DNA of 64,000 nucleotides from Roseomonas sp. (GCA_020249145.1 JADCGF010000007.1:285856-349855), one strand, 5' to 3'. Shown: positions 33,748-43,544, counted from the stretch's first letter. Notes: generated by a model not told the origin, from the letters alone. Numbers and translations are program-made.

Positions 33748-34278
33748 ATGCGTCAACTCCTTCTGCTGCGCCATGCCAAGTCCGCCTGGGATGACCCGGC
33801 GCTGGCCGATCATGCGCGGCCCTTGAATGGCAGGGGCCGGCGCGCGGCGGCAGCCATGGCCAATGCAATGCGCGGCCTCGGCCTTTCGCCCGATGTGGTG
33901 CTGGTTTCTTCCGCCAGGCGCACGCTGCAAACGCTCGAAGCGCTTTCCCCCCTGCCCGATAGCCCAATTATCGAACCGATGGATGAGCTTTATCTGGCAT
34001 CCTGGCAGAACCTTCTCGCGCTTTTGCACCGCGTGCCGGAAACGGCGCGGAGCGTGCTGCTGATTGGCCACAACCCCGGCCTGCATGATCTGGCCCTCGC
34101 CCTGACCGGGGCCGTTTCCATGGCGCGCAACCCGGATGCGCGGCGCATGGCGGGCGCCTTCCCCACGGCGGCTTTGGCGGAATTCAGCATCTCCAGCCCC
34201 TGGCCGAGCCTGGCCGAAGGTGGTGGGCGGCTGGTGCGCTTCCTCATTCCGGCCGATCTGCCGGAAATGGCAGAATGA
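33748..34278 (+). CDS. sixA: SixA-type histidine phosphatase
   Basis: A 176-residue phosphatase of the short SixA type. The RHG-like motif is LLLRHAKSAWDDPALADHARPLNGRGRRAA, SARRTLQT carries the second Arg, and LLIGHNPGLHDLA the second His. SixA removes phosphate from phosphohistidine on phosphorelay or nitrogen-PTS proteins. Start at 33748 is set by the motif position. It overlaps the CHAD gene (ATGA), a common pairing. It is divergent from the SDR-photolyase operon. Confidence 0.92.
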   Translation: MRQLLLLRHAKSAWDDPALADHARPLNGRGRRAAAAMANAMRGLGLSPDVVLVSSARRTLQTLEALSPLPDSPIIEPMDELYLASWQNLLALLHRVPETARSVLLIGHNPGLHDLALALTGAVSMARNPDARRMAGAFPTAALAEFSISSPWPSLAEGGGRLVRFLIPADLPEMAE

Positions 34279-35828
34279 ACCACCCGGAAGACGCCGAAGC
34301 CGAACAGGCGACGGAAGTGCCAGAGCCGACAATGGCCGCAGAGCCTGCAACGCTTGAGCTTGAACTGACCTTGCCAGCCGAAGAAGTGCCACGGCTGGCG
34401 CATTTGCCGATTCTGGCTGCCCTCAGAAAAGGGCGAATTTCCTCAATCGCCGAGGAAATACGGTGGCTGGATACGCAGAACGGCGCGGTGATGGGATCGG
34501 GCAGGCTGATCGAAGTGCCGAGACGTGGAGCAAGGCGTTTGGTCAGGGTGCAGCCGCCGGCTGATGCCCCCTGGCATCCTGGCATGGTTCTGCCCGCGTC
34601 ACCCCTGCCCGCCCCCCCAAAGCATGAGGCCGCTGGCGGGGCCGAGGCGCTGTTCCCGCTTGCCGCCTTTTCTGGCCGGCGGCGCAGCCAGCACCTTGTC
34701 CTGGGCGATGCCCCTGTGCAGTTGCGTGTCCTGCAAGGCCATTTGCGAACCGTGATGGCGGAGCGCGAAGTGGCCCGCGTGACCCTTCTGGGTCCGCCCA
34801 TGGCGGTGCTGGATCTGGCGCAGCGCCTGGCCGCGGCATGCCCTTTATTGCCCTCAAGCCTCAGCCTGGCTGGCGAAGCCTTGAGCCTTGCGACCGGGCA
34901 GGCCCCTGCCCCGCGCCGGCGCGGCGCGCCGGACACCTCGGGCGCCGAGACGCTGGAAGCGTGCTTCACGCGCGCCATTGGTCATTTGCTGGAAGTCGTT
35001 GCCCATTACGCGCCAATCGCCCGCGCTGGCGCCGAGATTGAGGGCGTGCACCAATTGCGGGTCGCGATGCGGCGCCTGAGATCGGTTCTCAAGGTCTTCC
35101 GCCCGGTCACGGATGCGCCGCAAGGCCGCGCCTTGGATGAGGCGCTACAAGGGTTCTTGAAGCTACTTGGGCCGGCACGGGATTGGGATGTGTTTTTGGC
35201 CGGCATCGGGGCGGAGATGGCCGCGCTTCTGCCTGATGATCGCCGCATGCGATCCCTGTTGCGTGCAGCGGAAGCGGAACGGCAATCGGCCTATCGTGGT
35301 CTTGCCGAAGCGCTGGAAGGGCCGGCATGGCGCGGGTTGCTGCTGGCCGGCATCGGCTTCCTTTTGGGCAGGCCCTGGCGTGGGGGGGCCGACCCTGCAA
35401 GGCTTGAACGCTTGGATGCCCCACCGCGGGAATTCGCCGCACTGGCATTGGACAAGCGCTGGCGCAATTTGCGCAAGGCCGGCGAGGATATCGAGGAACT
35501 TGAACCCGAAGCCCTGCATGAGCTTCGCCTGGATGCCAAGCGTCTGCGCTATGCCGCTGAGGTTCTGGCCCCGATCTTCCCAGGCAAGGCGACGCGCCGT
35601 TTCCAGCGCCACCTTTCGGCCCTGCAGGAGGAATTGGGGCTGAGCAATGATGCCTCGGTCGCGCGCGTGTTGATACAGCATCTTGATCGCGACAAGGATG
35701 CGAGCCGCGCCTGGGCCATTGGCATGGTAGAAGGCTGGTGCCTGGCGCGTAGCGCTGCGGATCGGGATGCCATTTTGGCGATTTGGGACAAGCTTGGCAG
35801 CAAAGAATCATTCTGGTCAGCAGATTAG
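34275..35828 (+). CDS. CYTH-CHAD domain protein
   Basis: A 517-residue protein. The N-terminal ~200 residues resemble a CYTH tunnel domain but the ExExK signature reads ELELT, so the metal/triphosphate-binding Lys appears lost. The C-terminal ~280 residues are a CHAD domain, with its helical repeat and conserved His/Arg blocks (GVHQLRVAMRRLRSVLKVF, LHELRLDAKRLRYAAEVLAPIF). CHAD binds polyphosphate. It is coupled to sixA and ends at an intrinsic terminator, so it is likely a polyphosphate-binding protein rather than an active triphosphatase. Confidence 0.87.
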   Translation: MNHPEDAEAEQATEVPEPTMAAEPATLELELTLPAEEVPRLAHLPILAALRKGRISSIAEEIRWLDTQNGAVMGSGRLIEVPRRGARRLVRVQPPADAPWHPGMVLPASPLPAPPKHEAAGGAEALFPLAAFSGRRRSQHLVLGDAPVQLRVLQGHLRTVMAEREVARVTLLGPPMAVLDLAQRLAAACPLLPSSLSLAGEALSLATGQAPAPRRRGAPDTSGAETLEACFTRAIGHLLEVVAHYAPIARAGAEIEGVHQLRVAMRRLRSVLKVFRPVTDAPQGRALDEALQGFLKLLGPARDWDVFLAGIGAEMAALLPDDRRMRSLLRAAEAERQSAYRGLAEALEGPAWRGLLLAGIGFLLGRPWRGGADPARLERLDAPPREFAALALDKRWRNLRKAGEDIEELEPEALHELRLDAKRLRYAAEVLAPIFPGKATRRFQRHLSALQEELGLSNDASVARVLIQHLDRDKDASRAWAIGMVEGWCLARSAADRDAILAIWDKLGSKESFWSAD

Positions 35829-35844
35829 GTGGCGCTCTTCGTGT

Positions 35845-35872
35845 TTTGCGTGAGTATGACGCAAATTTTTTT
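35845..35872 (+). terminator. Intrinsic terminator after the sixA-CHAD operon
   Basis: TTTGCGT (35845-35851) pairs with ACGCAAA (35859-35865) around a 7-base loop, followed by seven T residues. It begins 16 bases after the CHAD stop codon. Confidence 0.75.
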
Positions 35873-35896
35873 CATTTTTGGCAGTTGTAACATCGC

Positions 35897-36472
35897 GTGA
35901 GATTCGTTTATCCAAGCTTCGTGCGTGAACCAAGACGTATCTTCAAGGGAAGGCAATTCAGCCCGCGCTTTGGCGGCTCCGGGCTAGGCATGGCGTTCGC
36001 CGTGCTGGCAGCGCTGTTTCTTGGGTTTGGCCTGCCCTCCAACCTGTTCGGCTCAGCCCCCGCGGATCGGCCCATCACGGCTGAAGCAGTGGAAATCCGC
36101 GTTTTTGATGGCGAAACCCTTGGTCTTGGGGACCGCATCATCCGGCTTTCCGGCATATCAGCGCCCGCCCGTGGTGAGGCCTGTGGCAGCGACGCCGCGC
36201 GGGCCGATTGCGGCGCAGCGGCGGCGGCCAGGCTTGCGGCTTTGCTGCAAGGCCAGGCTGTGACCTGCCGGATTGAAGGTTATGATGGGTTTCGGCGCGG
36301 CCTTGGCCGCTGCATCGCCGGCGGGCGGGATGTCAATGCGGCGATGGTGGAGCAAGGCTTTGCGCTGGCTTCCGTATCCGTATTGCGCCCCCTGGAAGTG
36401 GCAGCGCGGGATGGCCGCCAGGGGCTTTGGGCCGATGCCAGCCTGATGCCAGCCGAGTGGCGCCGGCGCTGA
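35897..36472 (+). CDS. Membrane-anchored thermonuclease-like (SNase-fold) protein
   Basis: About 191 residues from a GTG start, with a single N-terminal membrane segment (GMAFAVLAALFLGFGLPSNLF) and an SNase-like OB-fold domain: VEIRVFDGETLGLGDRIIRLSGISAPARG, then YDGFRRGLGRCIAGGRDVNAAMVEQGFALA. The two Arg positions of staphylococcal nuclease look conserved, but the Asp and Glu of D-T/A-P-E are replaced (ISAPARG), so catalysis is doubtful. Extra cysteines (CGSDAARADCG) could form a disulfide. A start at 35990 is also possible but would begin in the membrane segment. Confidence 0.7.
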   Translation: MRFVYPSFVREPRRIFKGRQFSPRFGGSGLGMAFAVLAALFLGFGLPSNLFGSAPADRPITAEAVEIRVFDGETLGLGDRIIRLSGISAPARGEACGSDAARADCGAAAAARLAALLQGQAVTCRIEGYDGFRRGLGRCIAGGRDVNAAMVEQGFALASVSVLRPLEVAARDGRQGLWADASLMPAEWRRR

Positions 36473-36581
36473 TCAACGGCCTCTCGCGGCGCACGGTCAA
36501 GGATTCCGGCGCTTTGCCCCCATTCTTCAAGCTGGCTTCACGCTTTTCGGTTAAGCTTGTGCCCAGGATCAGTGCCCGGGT

Positions 36582-36611
36582 TTGCCAAGCTGACCACTCC
36601 GCCCTTATCCT
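36582..36611 (+). promoter_or_regulatory. Possible promoter of gltA
   Basis: TTGCCA (36582-36587) and TATCCT (36606-36611) are 18 bases apart, about 65 bases before the gltA start. The 200-base gap 36473-36676 otherwise shows nothing I can name. Confidence 0.35.
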
Positions 36612-36676
36612 GCACCGCACCATGATTAAGCGCCCCCGCATCTGACGGTGGCGCATTGCTGTTGAGGAAGACGCGC

Positions 36677-37984
36677 ATGACCACGAAGGCCCAAGGGTCC
36701 ATCACCATCACCTTGGATGGTACCAATAAAAGCACGACATTGCCGCTTCTGGGCGGCACCTTGGGGCCACAGGTTGCGGATATCCGCAAGCTTTATGGCG
36801 ATCTGGGTATTTTCACCTTCGACCCTGGCTATGGCGCGACCGCTTCCTGCGAAAGCACCATCACCTATATTGATGGCGATGCGGGCGTTTTGCTCTATCG
36901 CGGCTATCCCATTGAGCAATTGGCCGAAAAATCGAGCTTCCTGGAAATTTCCTATCTGCTGCTGAATGGCGATCTGCCCAATGCCGCGCAGTATGAGGAA
37001 TTTCGCAAGGGTGTGACCTATCACACCATGCTGCATGAACAGCTCCGCCGCTTCTTTGATGGCTTCCGCCGCGATGCGCACCCGATGGCGGTGATGTGCG
37101 GTGTGGTGGGCGCGCTGGCGGCCTTCTATCACGACAATCTGGACATTAATGATGCGCGGCAGCGCGAAATCGCGGCCTTCCGGCTGATTGCGAAAGTGCC
37201 GACGATTGCGGCCTGGGCGTATAAATATTCCATCGGTCAGCCCTTCATGTATCCGCGCAATGATCTGACCTATGCGGAAAACTTCCTGTATATGCTGAAC
37301 GCTGTGCCGGCCGAGCCCTGGGTCAATAACCCGATTCTGGCGCGCGCCATGGACCGCATCATGATCCTGCATGCGGATCATGAGCAGAATGCGTCCACCA
37401 GCACCGTGCGTCTGGCCGGTTCAACCGGTGCCAACCCCTTCGCCTGCATCGCGGCTGGCATCGCTGCCCTTTGGGGTCCGGCGCATGGTGGTGCGAATGA
37501 AGCCGTGCTGAAAATGCTCGGCGAAATTGGGCACCCCAAGAATATTCCTGCCTTCATCAGCGAAGTGAAGGACAAGAACAGCCACACCAAGCTGATGGGC
37601 TTCGGCCACCGAGTCTATAAGAACTTCGATCCGCGCGCGAAGATCATGAAGGAAACCTGCCACGAAGTGCTGGCGGAACTCGGCATCAAGGATGAACCGC
37701 TGCTGGATATGGCGATGGAAATGGAACGCATCGCGCTTTCCGATGATTATTTCGTCAGCCGCAAGCTTTATCCGAATGTGGATTTCTATTCAGGCATCAT
37801 CCTGAAGGCCATGGGCATTCCGACCCATATGTTCACCGTGCTGTTTGCCGTGGCGCGCACGGTGGGCTGGGTGAGCCAGTGGAAGGAATTGATCGAAGAC
37901 CCAAGCCAGCGGATTGGCCGCCCGCGTCAGGTCTATTCCGGTGCGGCGGAGCGCCCGTTTGTGCCGATGGCGCTCCGGCCCTGA
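36677..37984 (+). CDS. gltA: Citrate synthase
   Basis: A 435-residue type II (hexameric, NADH-sensitive family) citrate synthase. Catalytic blocks: [21 protein letters not shown] with the first His, [21 protein letters not shown] with the second, and the Asp in [16 protein letters not shown]. It condenses oxaloacetate and acetyl-CoA. I start at the ATG at 36677, preceded by GAGGAAG; an in-frame TTG at 36656 is less likely. It is monocistronic, followed by a gap with an inverted repeat. Confidence 0.97.
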   Translation: MTTKAQGSITITLDGTNKSTTLPLLGGTLGPQVADIRKLYGDLGIFTFDPGYGATASCESTITYIDGDAGVLLYRGYPIEQLAEKSSFLEISYLLLNGDLPNAAQYEEFRKGVTYHTMLHEQLRRFFDGFRRDAHPMAVMCGVVGALAAFYHDNLDINDARQREIAAFRLIAKVPTIAAWAYKYSIGQPFMYPRNDLTYAENFLYMLNAVPAEPWVNNPILARAMDRIMILHADHEQNASTSTVRLAGSTGANPFACIAAGIAALWGPAHGGANEAVLKMLGEIGHPKNIPAFISEVKDKNSHTKLMGFGHRVYKNFDPRAKIMKETCHEVLAELGIKDEPLLDMAMEMERIALSDDYFVSRKLYPNVDFYSGIILKAMGIPTHMFTVLFAVARTVGWVSQWKELIEDPSQRIGRPRQVYSGAAERPFVPMALRP

Positions 37985-38063
37985 AAGGCGACTTGCCGCC
38001 CTCTGGTTGATGATGGCGGGCGGCTTTAACCCCCCGGCAGTACAAAACAGCCCAATTTTTTAA

Positions 38064-38095
38064 GGCGTCCATGCAATTATATGTGTATGGACGCC
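38064..38095. repeat. Perfect 9-bp inverted repeat downstream of gltA
   Basis: GGCGTCCAT (38064-38072) pairs with ATGGACGCC (38087-38095) around a 14-base AT-rich loop. Neither side has a T tract in the right direction, so it is not a standard intrinsic terminator. It could be an operator or an mRNA 3' structure. Confidence 0.6.
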
Positions 38096-38206
38096 GCCGA
38101 GACGATCAACCAAAAGCCGAAGATAAGGCTAAATTTCACGTCTACCTCCGCCGGGGAGGCTTCCGCGTTAACCTTTTATTCATCTTTACGGCCTAAGCTC
38201 CCCTTC

Positions 38207-38413
38207 ATGCTCAGTCTTAATTCCATTGCGGCCTTCTCTCAGGAAATCGCGGCGAATGCCGGGATCATCCAGGTTCGTTCGCCGGTTCAGCCGGTGGATG
38301 CGCTGGGGAATAACCGTCTTCCCCAGACGTCACAGCAGCGCTCCCTTGAAGCCGTCCCGCCCGAGCCTTCAAAGCCGACGCCGCGCGGGTCTTTGCTCGA
38401 TCTCCGGGTCTAA
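38207..38413 (+). CDS. Small hypothetical protein
   Basis: About 68 residues starting MLSLNSIAAFSQEIAANAG and ending TPRGSLLDLRV. The middle is rich in Pro, Gln and Ser, so it is probably disordered. The upstream in-frame extension to 38081 is AT-rich and not protein-like. I do not recognise a family; a short protein ending in R-G-S-L-L-D would fit small lineage-specific acetobacterial proteins I recall, but this is weak. No neighbours suggest a role. Confidence 0.4.
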   Translation: MLSLNSIAAFSQEIAANAGIIQVRSPVQPVDALGNNRLPQTSQQRSLEAVPPEPSKPTPRGSLLDLRV

Positions 38414-38449
38414 AGATTTCCCGCTAAAGTTTTTGCGGTTGCAGCTACG

Positions 38450-39094
38450 CTATTTTCCTTCGAGCGCCGCCATCACGCCCGCCATCGCTGCTTGAAACAT
38501 CTCCGGCGTCAGGCGCCTGGTTGAAGTATTGTAGCGGCTCACATGATAGGAATCGGCCAGGATCAGCCCATCCGGCAGGCGGTGCCGTGCGCCATGGGCA
38601 AAGGCGAAGCGCGCCGCCGGAATGCCCTTGGCGCGCAGCAGCGCGTTATGCGCCACCACACCAAGCGCCAAAACCACGCGCAGGCCCGGCATTCCGGCAA
38701 GCTCGGCCTTCAGAAAGCCGTTGCAGGCGCGGATTTCAGCGGGTAGCGGCAGGTTTTCCGGCGGCACGCAGCGCACCGCATTGGCAATGCGGCAGCCGGT
38801 GAGATCCATGCCATCCTTGGGGTCCTCCCCATAGGCACCGCGGGCGAGGCCGTATTCCAGCAAGGTCGCGTAAAGCAGCTTGCCAGCATAATCACCGGTG
38901 AAGGGCCGCCCGGTTCGATTGGCACCGCGCACGCCGGGGGCAAGGCCAAGCACCAAAAGCGGCGCCTCTCTCGGCCCCCAAGATGGCACGGGCGCGTTAT
39001 GCCAGCCCGGTTCCTTGGCGCGATTGGCGGCACGGTAGTGGGCCAATCTGGGACAAAGCGTGCAATCGCGCCCCGGTGTCGCAGTACTGGTCAT
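38450..39094 (-). CDS. Uracil-DNA glycosylase, family 5 (UDGb)
   Basis: A 214-residue FeS glycosylase. Cluster cysteines include Cys11 and Cys14 (DCTLC) and two more in LTGCRIANAVRCVPPEN. The uracil-pocket motif is GLAPGVRGANRTGRPFTGDYAG, which lacks the catalytic Asn/Asp of other families, as expected for UDGb, and the second motif is SYHVSRYNTSTRRLTP. UDGb removes uracil, hypoxanthine and related bases. It overlaps the NYN gene by four bases (ATGA). Confidence 0.93.
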   Translation of the reverse strand: MTSTATPGRDCTLCPRLAHYRAANRAKEPGWHNAPVPSWGPREAPLLVLGLAPGVRGANRTGRPFTGDYAGKLLYATLLEYGLARGAYGEDPKDGMDLTGCRIANAVRCVPPENLPLPAEIRACNGFLKAELAGMPGLRVVLALGVVAHNALLRAKGIPAARFAFAHGARHRLPDGLILADSYHVSRYNTSTRRLTPEMFQAAMAGVMAALEGK

Positions 39095-39750
39095 TCAGGC
39101 TCGATATCTGGGGCCTCACCATAGGGATCGGCGGGGGTGGCGCGGCTTGGGCGTGTCGGTGCCGCCGGCGGTGCTGCGGGGCGCGGGGCGCGGGCCTCTG
39201 GCGGCGGGCGGCGGGCGATTTCCTGGCCAATATCGGCCAATTCCAGAAAGCCATCGGCCTGACGGCGCAATTCATCGGCGATCATCGGCGGCTGACTTTC
39301 CATGGTGGACACCACCGTCACCTTCACCCCCTGGCGCTGCACGGCTTCCACCACGCGGCGGAAATCGCCATCGCCGGAAACCAGCACCGCATGATCCAGA
39401 TGCGGGGCCAATTCCATCATATCCACTGCCAATTCGATATCCATATTACCCTTGATGCGCCGCCGCCCGCTGGGGTCCGCCTGTTCCTTGGCGGGCTTGG
39501 TCACCACGCGCCAGCCATTATAGGCCAGCCAATCGGTCAAGGGGCGAAGGGGGGAGTAATCCTCGGTTTCGATCAGCGCGGTATAATAGCAGGCACGCAC
39601 CAGATAGGTGGAACTGCCAAAGAAGCGCAGCATGGCGGCGAAATCCACCTCAAACCCCAGCGCCCTTGTCGCGTAGTAGAGATTGGCCCCATCAACGAAA
39701 AGACCAACGCGTTCGACACCACCCTGGCGCCGCCCCTGATAAGAAGACAT
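39091..39750 (-). CDS. NYN-domain (LabA/DUF88) putative ribonuclease
   Basis: About 219 residues. The PIN-like NYN domain has its acidic residues in RVGLFVDGANLYYATRAL and LDHAVLVSGDGDFRRVVEAVQRQGVKVTVVS, with DMMELAPHLD between. The tail is Pro/Ala-rich. LabA-type proteins are RNases or regulators. Start at 39750 is chosen because upstream codons add no domain. It is coupled to the uracil-DNA glycosylase gene and divergent from folK. Confidence 0.88.
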   Translation of the reverse strand: MSSYQGRRQGGVERVGLFVDGANLYYATRALGFEVDFAAMLRFFGSSTYLVRACYYTALIETEDYSPLRPLTDWLAYNGWRVVTKPAKEQADPSGRRRIKGNMDIELAVDMMELAPHLDHAVLVSGDGDFRRVVEAVQRQGVKVTVVSTMESQPPMIADELRRQADGFLELADIGQEIARRPPPEARAPRPAAPPAAPTRPSRATPADPYGEAPDIEPE

Positions 39751-39824
39751 CCAATGAACCTCGATCGTTTGAAACAAGAGATCAATTACGAAAAATTGCG
39801 ATACACCAAGCGTGGCGGCTTGTC

Positions 39825-40346
39825 ATGTCCCGCATTCTTGTAGCCATCGGCGCCAATTTGCCCGCCGGCGATGGTGCGCCGCCCTTGAAAAGCTGCAAGG
39901 CGGCGCTTGCGGCGCTTGGGGTATTGCCAGGGCTTCGCCTAGTCGCGGCATCGCGCTGGTGGGAAAGCGCACCCATCCCGCCTGATCCCGCCTCTCCACG
40001 CTATGTGAATGGCGTGGCGTTGTTGGAAGGGTCAGCGGACCCGGCAAGCCTGCTATCCGCGCTGCAGGCCATTGAAAACGCTGCCGGGCGCACCCGGCCC
40101 TATCCCAATGCGCCGCGCGTCCTGGATTTGGATATCATTGATCTGGATGGGCTGGTGCGTGATGCACCGGACCCGATCCTGCCCCATCCGCGCGCCCATT
40201 TGCGCGGCTTTGTGCTGCTGCCCTTGGCCGAGGTCGCGCCCGATTGGGTGCATCCACGCCTGAAGCAACCCATCGCGGCGCTGATGGCTGCCCTGCCCGC
40301 GCAGGATGTAAGGCCCCTTCCCCAGCCTGATGGCCAAGGCGCTTGA
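39825..40346 (+). CDS. folK: 2-amino-4-hydroxy-6-hydroxymethyldihydropteridine pyrophosphokinase
   Basis: A 173-residue HPPK of folate synthesis, which transfers pyrophosphate from ATP to the pterin. Signatures: ILVAIGANLPAGDGAPPLKSCKAALAAL, SRWWESAPIPPDPASPRYVNGVALLEG, and RPYPNAPRVLDLDIIDLDGLV with the Mg-binding D-x-D; the usual Trp before the Pro-Arg is Tyr here. Start at 39825 fits the family N-terminus. rpoZ follows about 100 bases later behind its own promoter. Confidence 0.92.
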   Translation: MSRILVAIGANLPAGDGAPPLKSCKAALAALGVLPGLRLVAASRWWESAPIPPDPASPRYVNGVALLEGSADPASLLSALQAIENAAGRTRPYPNAPRVLDLDIIDLDGLVRDAPDPILPHPRAHLRGFVLLPLAEVAPDWVHPRLKQPIAALMAALPAQDVRPLPQPDGQGA

Positions 40347-40351
40347 AATCC

Positions 40352-40380
40352 TTGCAAAGCGGCGCCGGGGCGACTATTTA
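40352..40380 (+). promoter_or_regulatory. Sigma70-like promoter of rpoZ
   Basis: TTGCAA (40352-40357) and TATTTA (40375-40380) are separated by 17 bases, placed 68 bases before the rpoZ start in an AT-rich patch of otherwise GC-rich DNA. It begins just after the folK stop, so rpoZ-rsh is likely a separate operon. Confidence 0.55.
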
Positions 40381-40447
40381 AATTTCACCACCGGTTCAGC
40401 CGGGCGCCCGGCCCCCGCCGCGCGCCCCTTTTGTCTTTGGAGCCCTC

Positions 40448-40840
40448 ATGGCGCGCGTTACCGTTGAAGATTGCATAGAAAAAATCCCGAACCGCTTTGA
40501 ACTCGTGCTGATGGCCGCGCAGCGTGCGCGCAATATCAGCCGGGGCGAGCAGATCGCGGTGGATCGCGACAATGACAAGAACCCGGTCGTGGCTTTGCGT
40601 GAAATCGCCGAGGAAAAGGCCGATCTTCCTTCATTGGAAGCTGATCTGATCAAGTCCTTGCAGCGCGCACCGGAACCGGAGCCTGCCGAGGAAGAAGTGA
40701 TTGACCTGATCGCCACTGATGAAAACATTTTCGGCATCATGGATGTGCAGGAAGAAGCCCTGCCTGAGGCCGGCGCCGATGACATGGCGCCCGATGATCT
40801 GGAAGCCGCCATCGCCGCAGAGCTTGGGGGTAAACGATAG
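40448..40840 (+). CDS. rpoZ: RNA polymerase omega subunit
   Basis: A 130-residue omega subunit: [33 protein letters not shown] is the canonical N-terminus, followed by [13 protein letters not shown]. The acidic C-terminal tail ([12 protein letters not shown]) is typical of alphaproteobacteria. Omega helps assemble beta-prime and forms a ppGpp site in some bacteria. rsh starts two bases after its stop, the usual rpoZ-spoT linkage. Confidence 0.97.
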   Translation: MARVTVEDCIEKIPNRFELVLMAAQRARNISRGEQIAVDRDNDKNPVVALREIAEEKADLPSLEADLIKSLQRAPEPEPAEEEVIDLIATDENIFGIMDVQEEALPEAGADDMAPDDLEAAIAAELGGKR

Positions 40841-40842
40841 GA

Positions 40843-43128
40843 ATGGCGATGGGGCGAAGCTTAACACCTTGCTTCCCCCCGCAATTTCCCCGCGCGCCTG
40901 AAGGCGTTGCCACGGGGCGTCCGCTCTCGCCCGGCACTGAACTGGCTTCCCGCGTTACCGCTTACGATCCGCGCGCCGATGCCGCGCTTATTGTCGGCGC
41001 CTATGATCTGGCCGCCGAAGCCCATGCGCCGCAAAAGCGCGATGATGGGCAGCCCTATATCGTGCATCCGCTCGCGGTCGCAGAAATCCTGGCGGGTTAT
41101 CGGCTTGATACCGGGTCCATCATCACCGCGCTGCTGCATGACACGGTTGAGGATACGTCGCTCAAGCTTGGCGATATTGAAAGCCGCTTTGGCAAGGAAG
41201 TGGCGCGGCTGGTGGATGGCGTCACCAAGCTGACGCGGCTTGAACTGCAATCCGAACGCACCAAACAGGCTGAGAATTTCCGCAAACTCGTGCTGGCGAT
41301 GAGCGAGGATATCCGCGTGCTGCTGATCAAGCTCGCGGATCGGCTGCATAATATGCGTACCATCTCTGGGATGCCGCAGCAGGAACGCCGCCGCAAGCAG
41401 GCGCGCGAAACGCTGGAGATTTACGCGCCGCTGGCTGAACGCATCGGCATGGATGCGCTGAAGACGGAATTGGAAACCCTTTCCTTCCGCGAAATGAATG
41501 CGGAAGCCTGGCAGACCATCGCCGCGCGGCTGACTTATCTGCGCGGCCAGGGCGCCGATTTGATCGAGGAGATTGAGGCGGATCTGCGCCGCGTTTTGGC
41601 CGATGCCGGTGTGACGGTGGTGGATATTCAGGGGCGGGAGAAATCACCCTATTCCATCTGGCTCAAAATGCAGAAAAAGAATGTCGCCTTTGAGCAATTA
41701 TCCGACATCATGGCTTTTCGCATCATTGTGCCGGAAAAGGGTGATTGCTACGCCGCCCTTGGCGCCATTCATTCCGCCTATCGCGTGGTGCCGGGGCGCT
41801 TCAAGGATTGGATTTCAACGCCCAAGACCAATGGCTATCAAAGCCTGCATACGGGTGTCACGGTGCCGGCGCGGCGCAATGCCAAGATCGAAGTGCAAAT
41901 CCGCACCAAGGAAATGCATGATATTGCGGAAAACGGTGTGGCCGCGCATTGGTCCTATAAGCAGGGCGCGGGGTCAGCGCGGGATCAGAAGCGCTATCCT
42001 TGGGTGCGCGATCTGTTGGAAATTCTGGAAACCGCCGCTGAGCCGCAGGAATTTCTGGAACATACCAAGCTTGAACTGCATCGCGACCGGGTTTTCTGCT
42101 TCACGCCCAAGGGCGATCTGATCGAATTGCCGCGCGGCGCGACACCGGTGGATTTCGCCTATGAAGTCCATAGCCAGGTCGGCGATGCCACTGTTGGCGC
42201 CAAGGTGAATGGCAAGATCGTCCCTTTGCGCCATGTGCTGGAAAATGGCGATCAGGTGGAAATCATCACCGCGCGCGGCGGCACGCCCAATCCGGGCTGG
42301 GAGCGTTTTGTTGTCACGGGCAAGGCGCGGGCGCGCATCCGCCGTGTCAACCACGCGCGGCAGCGTTCGGAACAGCGCGAAGAAGGGCGCAGCGCGATTG
42401 CCAAGGCGTTTCGTGCCGCAGGTCTCGATTTTTCGGAGAAGCTTGCCGAACCCGCGTTGAAGCCGCTGAAGCAGGCGGATTTTGAGGCGATGTGCGTGGC
42501 CGTTGCCAGCGGCAATCTCTCGCCGCGCGATGTGCTGCATGCCGCCGTGCCGGAATTGCGCGCCGCAGCCCGTGGGGCGGATCCGCTGCCACTCGCGAGG
42601 CCCAGGGGCAGGCTTGGCTCGGGTCCCACCCTGATGCCCGGCAAGGCGGAACGCCAATCAGCAGCCAAGCGCGATGCGGCGATGGGGGTGAAGGGGCTGG
42701 TGACTGGCATGGCGGTCAGCTTCGCCGGCTGCTGTCACCCTCTGCCGGGGGACCGTATTCTGGGCATTGTCACGACCGGGCGCGGCGTGACGATCCATCG
42801 CCAGGATTGCCATGGCTTGCAGGCCTTTGCCGCCACGCCGGAACGCTTCATTGATGTGGACTGGGATTATGATGGCGCGACCAAGGGCACCCATGTCGCG
42901 CGGGTGGAGTTGGTGGCGGAGAACCGCCCGGATGCCTTGGCGGGGGTCACCACGGCCATCGCCCGGCAGGAAGGGGTGGTGAATAGCCTTCGCATCACCA
43001 ACCGGGCCGAGGATTGGTGTGAGGTGCTGGTGGATGTGGAAGTGCGCGATATTTCCCACCTGACCGCCGTGCTGGCGGCGCTGCGCGCCTGCCCCGGCAT
43101 CACGCAGGTGGAACGCGGCAAGGGATAG
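40843..43128 (+). CDS. rsh: Bifunctional (p)ppGpp synthetase/hydrolase, RelA/SpoT
   Basis: A 761-residue long RSH. Order: HD hydrolase domain with HDTVEDT near residue 97, synthetase domain ([67 protein letters not shown]), TGS domain ([27 protein letters not shown]), and ACT domain at the C-terminus. The intact HD motif predicts hydrolase activity. As the only RSH here it would set stringent-response alarmone levels. Start at 40843 has AGGA three bases upstream; spacing is tight. Confidence 0.96.
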   Translation: MAMGRSLTPCFPPQFPRAPEGVATGRPLSPGTELASRVTAYDPRADAALIVGAYDLAAEAHAPQKRDDGQPYIVHPLAVAEILAGYRLDTGSIITALLHDTVEDTSLKLGDIESRFGKEVARLVDGVTKLTRLELQSERTKQAENFRKLVLAMSEDIRVLLIKLADRLHNMRTISGMPQQERRRKQARETLEIYAPLAERIGMDALKTELETLSFREMNAEAWQTIAARLTYLRGQGADLIEEIEADLRRVLADAGVTVVDIQGREKSPYSIWLKMQKKNVAFEQLSDIMAFRIIVPEKGDCYAALGAIHSAYRVVPGRFKDWISTPKTNGYQSLHTGVTVPARRNAKIEVQIRTKEMHDIAENGVAAHWSYKQGAGSARDQKRYPWVRDLLEILETAAEPQEFLEHTKLELHRDRVFCFTPKGDLIELPRGATPVDFAYEVHSQVGDATVGAKVNGKIVPLRHVLENGDQVEIITARGGTPNPGWERFVVTGKARARIRRVNHARQRSEQREEGRSAIAKAFRAAGLDFSEKLAEPALKPLKQADFEAMCVAVASGNLSPRDVLHAAVPELRAAARGADPLPLARPRGRLGSGPTLMPGKAERQSAAKRDAAMGVKGLVTGMAVSFAGCCHPLPGDRILGIVTTGRGVTIHRQDCHGLQAFAATPERFIDVDWDYDGATKGTHVARVELVAENRPDALAGVTTAIARQEGVVNSLRITNRAEDWCEVLVDVEVRDISHLTAVLAALRACPGITQVERGKG

Positions 43129-43136
43129 ACCAGCGC

Positions 43137-43544
43137 ATGATCATCGGCATCGGGTCGGATATCCTGGATATCCGGCGCATTGAACGCACCATTGAACGCC
43201 ACGGGGACCGCTTCCTGGAGCGTATCTTCACCACGGCTGAACGTGCCAAGGCCGAAAAGCGCACGGAACGCATCCGCGCAGCTACCTATGCCAAGCGCTT
43301 CGCGGCGAAGGAGGCTGCTTCCAAGGCACTCGGCACCGGGTTTCGCGCTGGCGTGTTTTGGCGCGATCTGGGGGTGGTGAATTTGCCATCCGGCCAGCCC
43401 ACTTTGCGCCTGACTGGTGGGGCAGCAGAACGCTTGAAGGCCATTACGCCGGCTGGGCATGGCGCGGTGATAGCGCTCACCATGACCGATGAATTTCCCT
43501 ATGCCCAGGCGATGGTGGTGATTACCGCCGTGCCGCTTCCTTGA
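43137..43544 (+). CDS. acpS: Holo-[acyl-carrier-protein] synthase
   Basis: A 135-residue 4'-phosphopantetheinyl transferase. The Mg-binding Asp is in [31 protein letters not shown] and the second acidic residue in [19 protein letters not shown]. It activates ACP for fatty-acid synthesis. It lies 8 bases after rsh and heads the acpS-lepB-rnc-era-recO run common in alphaproteobacteria. The 193-base gap to lepB holds two repeats. Confidence 0.96.
   Translation: MIIGIGSDILDIRRIERTIERHGDRFLERIFTTAERAKAEKRTERIRAATYAKRFAAKEAASKALGTGFRAGVFWRDLGVVNLPSGQPTLRLTGGAAERLKAITPAGHGAVIALTMTDEFPYAQAMVVITAVPLP

Noticed and set aside
32925..34392. Apparent 689-residue fusion upstream of the DUF6134 protein
   Set aside because: The extra upstream part lies antisense to sixA and out of frame with the SDR gene. 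The real start is at 32925, with a signal peptide and an ATGA overlap.
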